Shown here one piece after another: positions 1 to 5,510 of a stretch of DNA of 8,952 bases. Position numbers and translations under genes: made by a program. The stretch's first letter is position 1, and each line of letters begins with the position of its first letter. The notes below the pieces were generated by a model. It was not told where the DNA came from, ran no database searches, and saw only the letters and a list, made by a program, of their open reading frames with translations. Source of the DNA: Aquifex sp. (GTDB taxonomy: Bacteria; Aquificota; Aquificia; Aquificales; Aquificaceae); contig QNXQ01000080.1 of NCBI GenBank assembly GCA_003978875.1, forward strand, positions 1-8,952, read 5' to 3'.

Positions 1-15
1 TTTCCATGATGTCTC

Positions 16-228
16 CTATGTTCCAGTTCTATGTTCTTCAGCATATTCTTTTGTAAGTGATGGTATTTTCTTCAGCCTCGTCTTATCCCACAGACCACGG
101 TTCAAAATCTTCATTTGCTGATTAGCTAACCTCTTCAGGTGTCCGAACATTTCATGTAGTGCCATCCTTTTACCGTTGTCGCTTAAATCTCTGTAAGGTA
201 TGCCGGGTTCTAACGCCCCTATAAACTC
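16..228 (-). CDS. Possible C-terminal fragment of an unknown protein
   Basis: A minus-strand frame stays open here and ends at a TAG at 16-18. It can formally be extended to an ATG at 289-291, but that extension lies antisense to well-conserved ffh codons, so its first 21 or so residues are probably accidental. The remaining 69 residues look like plausible coding sequence in the local style: Lys/Arg/Glu rich, using AGG, AGA and ATA codons, with a charged helical stretch around GHLKRLANQQMKILNRGLWD. I do not recognise the family. One internal ATG (163-165) could be a start, but there is no good ribosome site. If the break near base 225 is real, this is the downstream end of a gene whose beginning lies elsewhere. 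It could also be a chance open frame. No function is assigned. Confidence 0.3.
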   Translation of the reverse strand, partial: EFIGALEPGIPYRDLSDNGKRMALHEMFGHLKRLANQQMKILNRGLWDKTRLKKIPSLTKEYAEEHRTGT

Positions 229-950
229 AGCCTTCGGAAGTAATTTATGTTGCAGATGCCATGCAGGGTCAAACAGCTCTGGAAACTGCAAAGGCTTTCC
301 ACGAGAGATTGGAACTTACGGGTGTAATCTTGACAAAGATGGACGGTGATGCAAGAGGAGGTCTAGCCCTTTCTGTCAAAGAAGTTCTCGGTGTACCTAT
401 AAAATTCATCGGAGTAGGAGAAAAAATTGAAGACCTTGAAGCCTTTTATCCGGATAGAATAGCCCAGAGAATTTTAGGACTCGGAGATATACAAAGTCTT
501 GTAGAAAAAGCTCAAGAAGTTATAACGGAGGATAAAGCCCAAGTAATGGCTACAAAGGTGATGACCGGTGAGTTTGACCTTGAAGATTTGAGGGAAATGG
601 TAAGGATGATTCAACAGATGGGTCCTCTTGACAAACTGCTTTCTATGATTCCGGGAGTGGCTCCTCAACTGAAACATATAAAGGTCGATGAAAAACAATT
701 CAAGAAAATCGAAGCGATTATAAACTCAATGACTCCTGAGGAAAGGAGAAATCCGAAGATTATAAACATGAGTAGGAAGAAGAGAATAGCAAGAGGTAGT
801 GGTACAACTGTTTCGGATGTAAATAAACTATTAAAGCGTTATGAGGAAATGAAAAAGATGATGAGAAAATTACAAAAGGCGGGAGGAATGCCTGCCATTC
901 CAAAGATGCCCAAGATGCCGAGATTCCCTTTCGGAGGTTTTAAGTTCTAG
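225..950 (+). CDS. ffh: Signal recognition particle GTPase Ffh, C-terminal half only
   Basis: Ffh (SRP54) binds signal peptides of nascent membrane and secreted proteins together with 4.5S/SRP RNA and delivers ribosomes to the receptor FtsY. The visible part starts at the end of the GTPase domain: PSEVIYVADAMQGQ matches the usual VVDAMTGQ segment, followed by the G4 motif TKMDGD (336-353) and the closing segment GVGEK...PDRIAQRILGLGD. A methionine-rich M domain follows, with the RNA-binding motif SRKKRIARGSG (768-800) and a Met/Pro/Phe-rich tail. The N-domain, P-loop (G1), G2 and G3, more than 200 residues, are absent: upstream of about 228 the sequence is unrelated and an in-frame TAA sits at 222-224. 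The ATG at 261 is an internal methionine, not a credible start. As drawn this fragment could not work as a GTPase. Identity is certain; the status (rearranged copy, or assembly join) is open. Confidence 0.93.
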   Translation, partial: TQPSEVIYVADAMQGQTALETAKAFHERLELTGVILTKMDGDARGGLALSVKEVLGVPIKFIGVGEKIEDLEAFYPDRIAQRILGLGDIQSLVEKAQEVITEDKAQVMATKVMTGEFDLEDLREMVRMIQQMGPLDKLLSMIPGVAPQLKHIKVDEKQFKKIEAIINSMTPEERRNPKIINMSRKKRIARGSGTTVSDVNKLLKRYEEMKKMMRKLQKAGGMPAIPKMPKMPRFPFGGFKF

Positions 951-957
951 ATAGATT

Positions 958-979
958 AAAAAATTTTTTGTGATACAAT
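958..979 (+). promoter_or_regulatory. Candidate promoter for rpsP-khpA
   Basis: Between ffh and rpsP there is an extended -10 sequence, TGATACAAT (971-979), fitting the TGnTAnAAT pattern, directly preceded by an A6T6 tract (958-969). No good -35 box is seen, which an extended -10 can tolerate. Transcription would start near 986, giving a leader of about 30 bases that contains the rpsP ribosome site. This would let the S16 operon be expressed separately from ffh. It is inferred from pattern only. Confidence 0.45.
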
Positions 980-1001
980 AATCTTTCGCAAAATGTAAAA
1001 G

Positions 1002-1009
1002 AAGGAGGT
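1002..1009 (+). promoter_or_regulatory. Strong Shine-Dalgarno that decides the rpsP start
   Basis: AAGGAGGT is a near-perfect anti-16S match. It lies only 2 bases before the ATG at 1012 but 8 bases before the in-frame TTG at 1018. The 8-base spacing is normal, which favours TTG as the initiation codon of rpsP. Confidence 0.75.
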
Positions 1010-1017
1010 ACATGGAG

Positions 1018-1356
1018 TTGGCGGTAAGGATTAGACTCGCTAAATTCGGAAGAAGGCATCACCCTATATACAGGATAGTAGTAATGGATGCTAAATCTCC
1101 CAGGGAAGGAAGGTATCTTGATATACTCGGAACCTACGATCCTAAAAGAAAAGTTTTAATCAATGTCTACCCTGAGAAAGTCAAAGAGTGGGTTTTAAAA
1201 GGTGTTGAGCTTTCTCATAGAGCTAAAGCTATTTTGTGGAATCATGGTATACTAAAGGAGGTCGTTCCTGAGGATTACGAAATGAAAAGAGTTGGTGATT
1301 ACTACGTTTTTGAAAAGCGTAAATCCAAAAAATCCAAAGGAGGTGAAGCGGCATGA
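1018..1356 (+). CDS. rpsP: 30S ribosomal protein S16
   Basis: S16 is a small RNA-binding protein of the 30S body that stabilises 16S rRNA during assembly. The N-terminus MAVRIRLAKFGRRHHPIYRIVVMDAKSPREGRYLDILGTYDP carries the family hallmarks: the VRIRLxxxG strand, the PxYRIVVxDxxxPRxGR segment and the LGxYDP turn. I start it at TTG 1018 (112 residues) because this gives the family's usual MAVRIRL beginning and correct ribosome-site spacing; the ATG at 1012 would add Met-Glu before that Leu codon. The protein is longer than the roughly 80-90 residue mesophilic forms, with a basic tail (KRKSKKSKGG). Its stop codon overlaps the khpA start in an ATGA arrangement, so the two are probably translationally coupled. 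It follows ffh, the common bacterial order. Confidence 0.95.
   Translation: MAVRIRLAKFGRRHHPIYRIVVMDAKSPREGRYLDILGTYDPKRKVLINVYPEKVKEWVLKGVELSHRAKAILWNHGILKEVVPEDYEMKRVGDYYVFEKRKSKKSKGGEAA
1336..1345 (+). promoter_or_regulatory. Shine-Dalgarno for khpA inside the rpsP 3' end
   Basis: AAAGGAGGTG lies 7 bases before the khpA ATG and within the last codons of rpsP. It supports the 1353 start and efficient coupled translation. Confidence 0.75.
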
Positions 1357-1592
1357 GTGCACTAAAGGATATTGTTGAAATTACAGCAAAAGAATTAGTA
1401 GACAACAAAGATAAGGTAAGAGTTACCGAAATTGAAGGAGAAAAGACTGTAGTAATCGAACTGAGAGTTGACCCTGCTGAACTCGGTAAAGTCATAGGAA
1501 AGCAGGGTAGAATAGCAAGAGCTCTTAGGACCATTCTCACCGCTATTGGAAGAAAAATAGGAAAGAGAGTGGTTCTGGAAATATTAGAATAA
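1353..1592 (+). CDS. khpA: KH-domain RNA-binding protein KhpA (YlqC family)
   Basis: This 79-residue protein is essentially one KH domain. The signature loop is VIGKQGRIARALRTIL, with GKQG at residues 49-52, the GxxG loop that contacts single-stranded RNA. Length and sequence fit the KhpA/YlqC family, commonly found next to rpsP. In Gram-positive bacteria KhpA pairs with KhpB (Jag/EloR) and binds many RNAs, affecting cell division and elongation; the role in Aquificales is not established. The gene overlaps rpsP by 4 bases and is followed two bases after its stop by an intrinsic terminator, so it closes the operon. The usual next genes rimM, trmD and rplS are not here. Confidence 0.92.
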   Translation: MSALKDIVEITAKELVDNKDKVRVTEIEGEKTVVIELRVDPAELGKVIGKQGRIARALRTILTAIGRKIGKRVVLEILE

Positions 1593-1593
1593 T

Positions 1594-1624
1594 ACCCGCC
1601 TTTTGCGGGTTTCTCTTTTTATTT
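1594..1624 (+). terminator. Rho-independent terminator after khpA
   Basis: ACCCGC (1594-1599) pairs perfectly with GCGGGT (1605-1610) across a 5-base loop, followed by the U-rich run TTCTCTTTTTATTT. It is the clearest intrinsic terminator I noticed in the window. It ends the ffh-rpsP-khpA unit, and its tail lies only about 10 bases before the next gene. Confidence 0.85.
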
Positions 1625-1633
1625 CTAAATCAG

Positions 1634-2035
1634 ATGTTAAAAGAAAAATTAATTTTATTTTTACTTTCCGTATTTTTCGGACTGGGAAGTTTTTTCAGTT
1701 TTTATGTAGCTCCCACCCTCTTTAAAACACTTGAAAAAAGTCAAGCCGGAGCTGTAGTAGAAAAGGTTTTTCCCATCTATTTTGCCATAGGTTTAGTTTT
1801 AGTTCTTGTTTCTTTAATTCTTGGTTTTAACTTTGGGAAAATTTTTATAACTTTGGCGGTTTTAAATCTAATACTTCTACTTATGCAGGAATTCTTTGTT
1901 ATTCCCACCGCTCACACTTTAAAACAAACAAATTATCAACTTTTTCTTAAATATCACGGTATATCTATGGCTATAAATTTAGGAATATTGATACTTACCT
2001 TTATAAAAATCCTTATACTAATACTAAAGAGGTGA
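1634..2035 (+). CDS. DUF4149 family integral membrane protein
   Basis: A 133-residue hydrophobic protein with four predicted membrane helices (about 5-25, 47-66, 68-86 and 108-131). The segment GSFFSFYVAPTLFKTLEKSQAGAVVEKVFPIY, a polar MQEFFVIPTAHTLK stretch, and the closing FLKYHGISMAINLGIL are typical of DUF4149 (related to TMEM205). The biochemical role of the family is unknown to me. The start follows the khpA terminator by about 10 bases and has no Shine-Dalgarno, so expression may come from terminator read-through or from a promoter overlapping the terminator. It leads a tight cluster: the next gene begins 3 bases after its stop, whose neighbourhood (AGAGGTGA) also serves as that gene's ribosome site. 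Confidence 0.8.
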   Translation: MLKEKLILFLLSVFFGLGSFFSFYVAPTLFKTLEKSQAGAVVEKVFPIYFAIGLVLVLVSLILGFNFGKIFITLAVLNLILLLMQEFFVIPTAHTLKQTNYQLFLKYHGISMAINLGILILTFIKILILILKR

Positions 2036-2038
2036 AAA

Positions 2039-2482
2039 ATGAGTGCGAGGGAATCTCTGCAGACATTTATCTTCGATTTTGCTAAAGATGTTGAGAACGT
2101 GGAACCTTTCAATACAAAGTTAATCGAATTTAAATTGAAGTTAAAGTCTAAAATCATTCTTATTCTTTCTCAAGTTTCAGACCAAAGTATTAAAGAAGAA
2201 CAGTTTAAAGAAATGCTTGAAGGAGTAAATGGAGCTATTGTTGAAATTACCAAAAATATCAATTATGAAAATGACAAACTATTGGAGAGATACATAGCAT
2301 TTTTTGAAGCTATAAATGAAGTTCTTAAAGAATTTCTGGAGGGTGATAGTATAAACGATAAGCACGAACTTTCCCAACTAAGCAATAAGATTTCAAAAAT
2401 TACTGAAAGAATGCATCTTGAACTGAAAGAAAGAAGAGGAGGAATTCTTTCTCTTATCAGAAAACTCATCTATAGAGGTTAA
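2039..2482 (+). CDS. Hypothetical helical protein
   Basis: I do not recognise this 147-residue protein. It is highly charged (Lys/Glu), lacks cysteine, signal peptide and membrane segments, and looks almost wholly alpha-helical. A few hydrophobic stretches (for example KSKIILILSQVSDQ and RYIAFFEAINEVLKEFL) suggest a helical bundle. The C-terminus KERRGGILSLIRKLIYRG is basic and amphipathic and might touch the membrane or a partner. A good ribosome site (AGAGGTGA) spans the preceding stop codon. Its TAA overlaps the ATG of the TauE-type exporter by one base, so it is almost certainly co-translated with two membrane proteins and could be a soluble accessory to one of them; that is only inference from position. 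Confidence 0.75.
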   Translation: MSARESLQTFIFDFAKDVENVEPFNTKLIEFKLKLKSKIILILSQVSDQSIKEEQFKEMLEGVNGAIVEITKNINYENDKLLERYIAFFEAINEVLKEFLEGDSINDKHELSQLSNKISKITERMHLELKERRGGILSLIRKLIYRG

Positions 2483-3243
2483 TGTTAATTATCTTTTTTA
2501 TCTATACATTAGCCTGGTTTTTTCAAGCCTTTACAGGGTTTGGAGCTGGGATTTTTATAGTTGGTATCCTCTCTTTTGTTTATGACCCTAAGGTTGTTAT
2601 AGTTTCTTCGACGATAGTAAACTTTCTCGGAATTATATTCATGCTTTTATTTTTAAATCGCTTTGTAAAACCTGACTTTAATACCCTCTTTCACCTTATA
2701 CTCGGTTCCTTTTTAGGTATAGCTATAAGTTCAAAAATCTTAATGGCAATAGACAGGGAAGTTTTGAGGGTTTTAATCGGTTTATTTATCCTCAGCCTGG
2801 GAATTTACGATGTGCTTGTTCAAAACAATTATTTAAAAATCCGTTTAAAAAAATCCGCATTTTTAGGGATATTAGCCGGTTTTTTGAGCGGTATATTTGC
2901 AGGTCTCATAGGTATGGGAGGTCCTCCTCCCGTAGTTTATCTAAATCAGATATATAAAGATGTAGATAGGTTTAAGATAACTTTAACTTTCTTTTTCGGT
3001 ACAAATGTCCTTTTGAGGATAATTTTCTACATTTTTTACGGAAATTCAAATCTTTGGGATTTAAATCTTATAATCCCTGCGTTTTTCAGCGTCCCTTTAG
3101 GAGTTTTTCTCGGTTTTTACTTATCGAGAAGAGTGAAACCTGTCTTCATCAAAAAGTTTATAGCCATGAGTGTCTTCCTTCTCGGTGCTTTGCTCACCTT
3201 CGAAGGATTTCAGGAGTTTCTTAGTTTCTCTTTTAAACATTAA
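2482..3243 (+). CDS. TauE/SafE family (DUF81) anion exporter
   Basis: A 253-residue polytopic membrane protein with the two-repeat pattern of TauE/SafE: FTGFGAG (residues 17-23) near the first helix, and GLIGMGGPPPVVYL (141-154) in the second half, each followed by further helices. About eight helices are expected, and the last runs about 225-241. Members export sulfite, sulfoacetate or other organosulfonates, but the substrate cannot be read from sequence. Sulfite export would suit a sulfur-oxidising Aquificales cell, an inference. The start shares one base with the preceding TAA and has a weak AGAGGT site 2 bases away, so translation is probably coupled. Codons for residues 214-253 overlap the 3' end of the convergent MATE gene, and no terminator separates them. 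Confidence 0.88.
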   Translation: MLIIFFIYTLAWFFQAFTGFGAGIFIVGILSFVYDPKVVIVSSTIVNFLGIIFMLLFLNRFVKPDFNTLFHLILGSFLGIAISSKILMAIDREVLRVLIGLFILSLGIYDVLVQNNYLKIRLKKSAFLGILAGFLSGIFAGLIGMGGPPPVVYLNQIYKDVDRFKITLTFFFGTNVLLRIIFYIFYGNSNLWDLNLIIPAFFSVPLGVFLGFYLSRRVKPVFIKKFIAMSVFLLGALLTFEGFQEFLSFSFKH

Positions 3244-4542
3244 GTAATAAAATACAGCCCTAATAATAGTTTCTATAGTCATAAAACTCCATGGCACAAG
3301 AGGAGTTCGGATTGCCATCAGCAGTAGGTAAGATGGAATTATCCTGAATAACCAGAATGAGCTTATGTTTACAAAAAGAGGAATCGTAGTTCTTCCCATA
3401 CCTTTTAAAGCACCAGAAAATATGGAAGCGTAAGCCATAGCTGGTTGAGAAATTCCTACAATTTGTAAGTAATAAGAAGCCCACTTGACAACTTCTGGGT
3501 CTCTGCTGAAGGGATAAACCAGGTAATGGGGAAAGATGATAAGGATTAAACCGATTAAGGTCATTATGAAAGCGGTAAAATTTGCTGAAATTTTTACCGC
3601 GTGAACCATTCCCATATAGTTTTTGGCTCCAAAATTTTGACCCGCTATTGTTGTACTGGCTATCATCACTCCGAAGCCTATCATAAAGGATATACTTTCT
3701 ACTCTTAAACCAATTTGATGTGCTGCAAGAACTTTATCTCCGAAACTTGCAAGAAATCCCACGAATACGTTGAAAGAAAGTGTTGTTACAGACCTTTCAA
3801 TAGCCGTTGGTGCTCCGAGTCTTACCATTCGTATGAGGATTTGCGGTTCAAGTTTAAACCTTAGAGGGAAAGGTTTTTTATAGAAAAGCAATAAAGCGAG
3901 GTATACAAAAAATGCTAGAGTTTCTGAAATAGCTATTCCCCAACCTGCTCCTTCAACACCAAGTTTTGGCAATCCAAATTTACCGTATATCAAAGTGTAA
4001 GCCGTGAAAATGTGGGTAACGTTCATCAATATAGCTACCTTCATGGGTGTCTTTGTATCTCCTGCACCGTTATAGGCTCCATAGAAGGTATTTGTGAGGA
4101 ATCCTATAGGGATAAACCAGAATATGGGTGTTAGGTATTGACCTGCAAGGTCTCTTACCGTTTCACTTGCTCCTAACAGCTTCATCAGGAATAAAACCAG
4201 ATCTTTTCCGTAAAGAAAAAGGGGAATAGAAATAATAAACGAAAGTAGTAACCCATTTAGCAGTACCGGAGAAGGATCTTTCTTTGCTCCTACAAATTGA
4301 GCAATTAATATGTTTGTTCCTGAGTAAGATAAAGCCATAAGGGAGTAAATGAACCATAAAAGAGAAAGTGAAAAACCCGTTGCCGCTACTGCAGAAGGTG
4401 AAATAGAAGATACCAAAACCATTGAAATCATGTTTTCAATTGTGTAAAGAAGATTAACTACTATTATCGGTACGGAAAGTTTTACAACCTTCTTGACTAC
4501 ACTTCCAAAAGGTTCATCGGGAGATACGATAACTCTTTTCAT
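3121..4542 (-). CDS. MATE family multidrug/Na+ (or H+) efflux protein
   Basis: A 473-residue membrane protein of the MATE family (NorM/DinF-like), which extrudes drugs or metabolites in exchange for Na+ or H+. It has two related halves of six helices. Paired motifs show the duplication: AQFVGAKK (81-88) with GQNFGAKN (301-308), and NGAGDTKTPM (158-167) with SGALKGMGRTTIP (376-388). VNLLYTIENMISMVLVS near the start is the usual first helix. After the last helix (about 421-436) a polar 35-residue tail follows, rich in Glu/Lys/Asp, and its codons lie antisense to the TauE gene. No Shine-Dalgarno precedes the ATG, but a TGGTAAAAT box lies 12 bases upstream. The substrate is unknown. Confidence 0.92.
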   Translation of the reverse strand: MKRVIVSPDEPFGSVVKKVVKLSVPIIVVNLLYTIENMISMVLVSSISPSAVAATGFSLSLLWFIYSLMALSYSGTNILIAQFVGAKKDPSPVLLNGLLLSFIISIPLFLYGKDLVLFLMKLLGASETVRDLAGQYLTPIFWFIPIGFLTNTFYGAYNGAGDTKTPMKVAILMNVTHIFTAYTLIYGKFGLPKLGVEGAGWGIAISETLAFFVYLALLLFYKKPFPLRFKLEPQILIRMVRLGAPTAIERSVTTLSFNVFVGFLASFGDKVLAAHQIGLRVESISFMIGFGVMIASTTIAGQNFGAKNYMGMVHAVKISANFTAFIMTLIGLILIIFPHYLVYPFSRDPEVVKWASYYLQIVGISQPAMAYASIFSGALKGMGRTTIPLFVNISSFWLFRIIPSYLLLMAIRTPLVPWSFMTIETIIRAVFYYLMFKRETKKLLKSFEGEQSTEKEDTHGYKLFDEDRFHSSR

Positions 4543-4554
4543 GGAAACGAAATA

Positions 4555-4563
4555 ATTTTACCA
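4555..4563 (-). promoter_or_regulatory. Candidate extended -10 for the MATE gene
   Basis: Read on the minus strand this is TGGTAAAAT, an extended -10 pattern ending 12 bases before the MATE ATG. Transcription would begin only a few bases before the start codon. No -35 box is clear. It shares a 36-base gap with the opposing eamA promoter. Confidence 0.3.
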
Positions 4564-4565
4564 AT

Positions 4566-4571
4566 TACAAT
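4566..4571 (+). promoter_or_regulatory. Candidate -10 box for the EamA-type gene
   Basis: TACAAT matches the -10 consensus at five of six bases and ends 7 bases before the ATG, which would place the transcript start at or next to the start codon. No Shine-Dalgarno is present, so a leaderless transcript is possible. The -35 region is weak. Confidence 0.3.
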
Positions 4572-4578
4572 AAATCCG

Positions 4579-5010
4579 ATGGAAAACATAAAGGCTATTC
4601 TGTTTGCCCTCCTTTCCGCACTTATATGGGGAAGTGCTCCCGTTTTGTTTAAGTTAGGTTTAAAGGGAGATGTATCTCCGATATCGGGAATTTTTATACA
4701 CAACCTAACGGCAACTGTTTTTGCCTTTATTACCTTGTTGGCTGTAAAGGAAAATCCCATAGGTTACCCTGTAAAGGAACTCCTAACGGTAGCTTTAGGT
4801 GGATTTGTATCGGGATTTCTCGGACTTCTTGTTTACTATAAGGCTATAAAGGTAGGTCACGTTTCGATTGTTGCACCGATAGCTTCAAGCTCTCCCTTGT
4901 TTTCAACTCTCCTCGCTATAATTATCCTAGGTGAAAGTTTTACCTTAACGAAATTTGTCGGAACTATTTTAGTAATAATCGGTATAGTACTACTCTCCTA
5001 CTCCAAATGA
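4579..5010 (+). CDS. EamA/DMT superfamily transporter, single five-helix domain
   Basis: A 143-residue membrane protein consisting of one EamA domain, with five predicted helices (about 5-25, 34-55, 68-88, 97-117 and 123-141). ALIWGSAPVLFKLGL near the start and YYKAIKVGHVSIVAPIASSSPLFSTLLAIIILGE near the end are the classic EamA motifs. Most DMT transporters carry two such domains (ten helices). A lone domain resembles the short bacterial/archaeal subgroup and would be expected to work as a dimer. The reading frame looks intact at both ends, so I see no sign of truncation. The substrate is unknown. It diverges from the MATE gene by 36 bases, and its last 13 bases overlap the convergent DsbC-like gene. 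Confidence 0.85.
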   Translation: MENIKAILFALLSALIWGSAPVLFKLGLKGDVSPISGIFIHNLTATVFAFITLLAVKENPIGYPVKELLTVALGGFVSGFLGLLVYYKAIKVGHVSIVAPIASSSPLFSTLLAIIILGESFTLTKFVGTILVIIGIVLLSYSK

Positions 5011-5510
5011 GTTTTTATTCCCAAATATTCGAATACCTTTGGATTAGCTCCCTCTATGATTTTTCCTTCCTTCGGTAATATATTTAGGGGAACTCCCCTA
5101 AGACCCACCATTTCCGCAGCTTTAAGGTGATATTCCAATTTCTTACACTTTTCGGGATTCAAAGTTTTATCATCAAGTTGGCCGGTTAGCGCTTCATCCA
5201 AAGCCTTAGCCGGGTTTTGGGAACAAACTATATAGTAAGCTTTCTTTAGATTTTCTTCTCCCCATGCTTTAAAAGGTATGACGAAAACGTAGAGTTTTAA
5301 CCTATCAAGGTACTTTCTTAAAGTTTTCCACTCTTTCCTACAGTGAGGACAATCGGGATTTACGAAAATTATTAGTTCCTTATTACCCTTTCCTGTGATT
5401 ACCGCTTTATCTAGAGGTAGTTCCTTTACCTGCTGCTTTATGAACTCTTCGTATAATGAAGCAAAGGAAAATAGAAATGAAGCGATTAGGAAACCAATTG
5501 CCCTGAACAT
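4998..5510 (-). CDS. DsbC-like periplasmic thiol:disulfide protein
   Basis: A 170-residue thioredoxin-fold protein with an N-terminal signal (MFRAIGFLIASFLFSFAS), so exported. The redox site is NPDCPHCRK, a C54-P-H-C57 pair, and the conserved cis-proline is in RGVPLNI (P141). Two more cysteines, C96 and C122, lie between them at spacings close to the structural C141-C163 pair of E. coli DsbC, supporting a DsbC/DsbG-type disulfide isomerase or oxidoreductase. The N-terminal dimerisation domain of DsbC is missing: only some 25-30 residues separate the signal from the catalytic fold, so it may be monomeric. The start overlaps the 3' end of ispH by 25 bases with no good ribosome site, implying coupled translation. 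No alternative downstream methionine precedes the CXXC. Its 3' end overlaps the convergent EamA gene by 13 bases. Confidence 0.87.
   Translation of the reverse strand: MFRAIGFLIASFLFSFASLYEEFIKQQVKELPLDKAVITGKGNKELIIFVNPDCPHCRKEWKTLRKYLDRLKLYVFVIPFKAWGEENLKKAYYIVCSQNPAKALDEALTGQLDDKTLNPEKCKKLEYHLKAAEMVGLRGVPLNILPKEGKIIEGANPKVFEYLGIKTHLE

Noticed and set aside
139..156. HEMFGH in the minus-strand orphan frame, resembling the HExxGH zinc site of dipeptidyl peptidase III
   Set aside because: A six-residue match in a 69-residue fragment with none of the rest of that large enzyme; too weak to assign a peptidase.
474..698. Minus-strand open frame inside ffh
   Set aside because: Antisense to the conserved M domain, with His/Phe/Leu-biased shadow composition.
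261..950. Treating the ATG at 261 as a genuine start of a short Ffh-like protein
   Set aside because: The conserved Ffh reading continues upstream of it (PSEVIYVADA) and there is no ribosome site; it is the methionine of the DAMxGQ motif.
1229..1540. Minus-strand open frame antisense to rpsP and khpA
   Set aside because: Lies opposite two clearly conserved genes, with a low-complexity Leu/Ser composition typical of a shadow frame.
3244..3300. Terminator for the TauE gene downstream of its stop
   Set aside because: No stable inverted repeat with a U tract was found; the region is coding sequence of the MATE gene.
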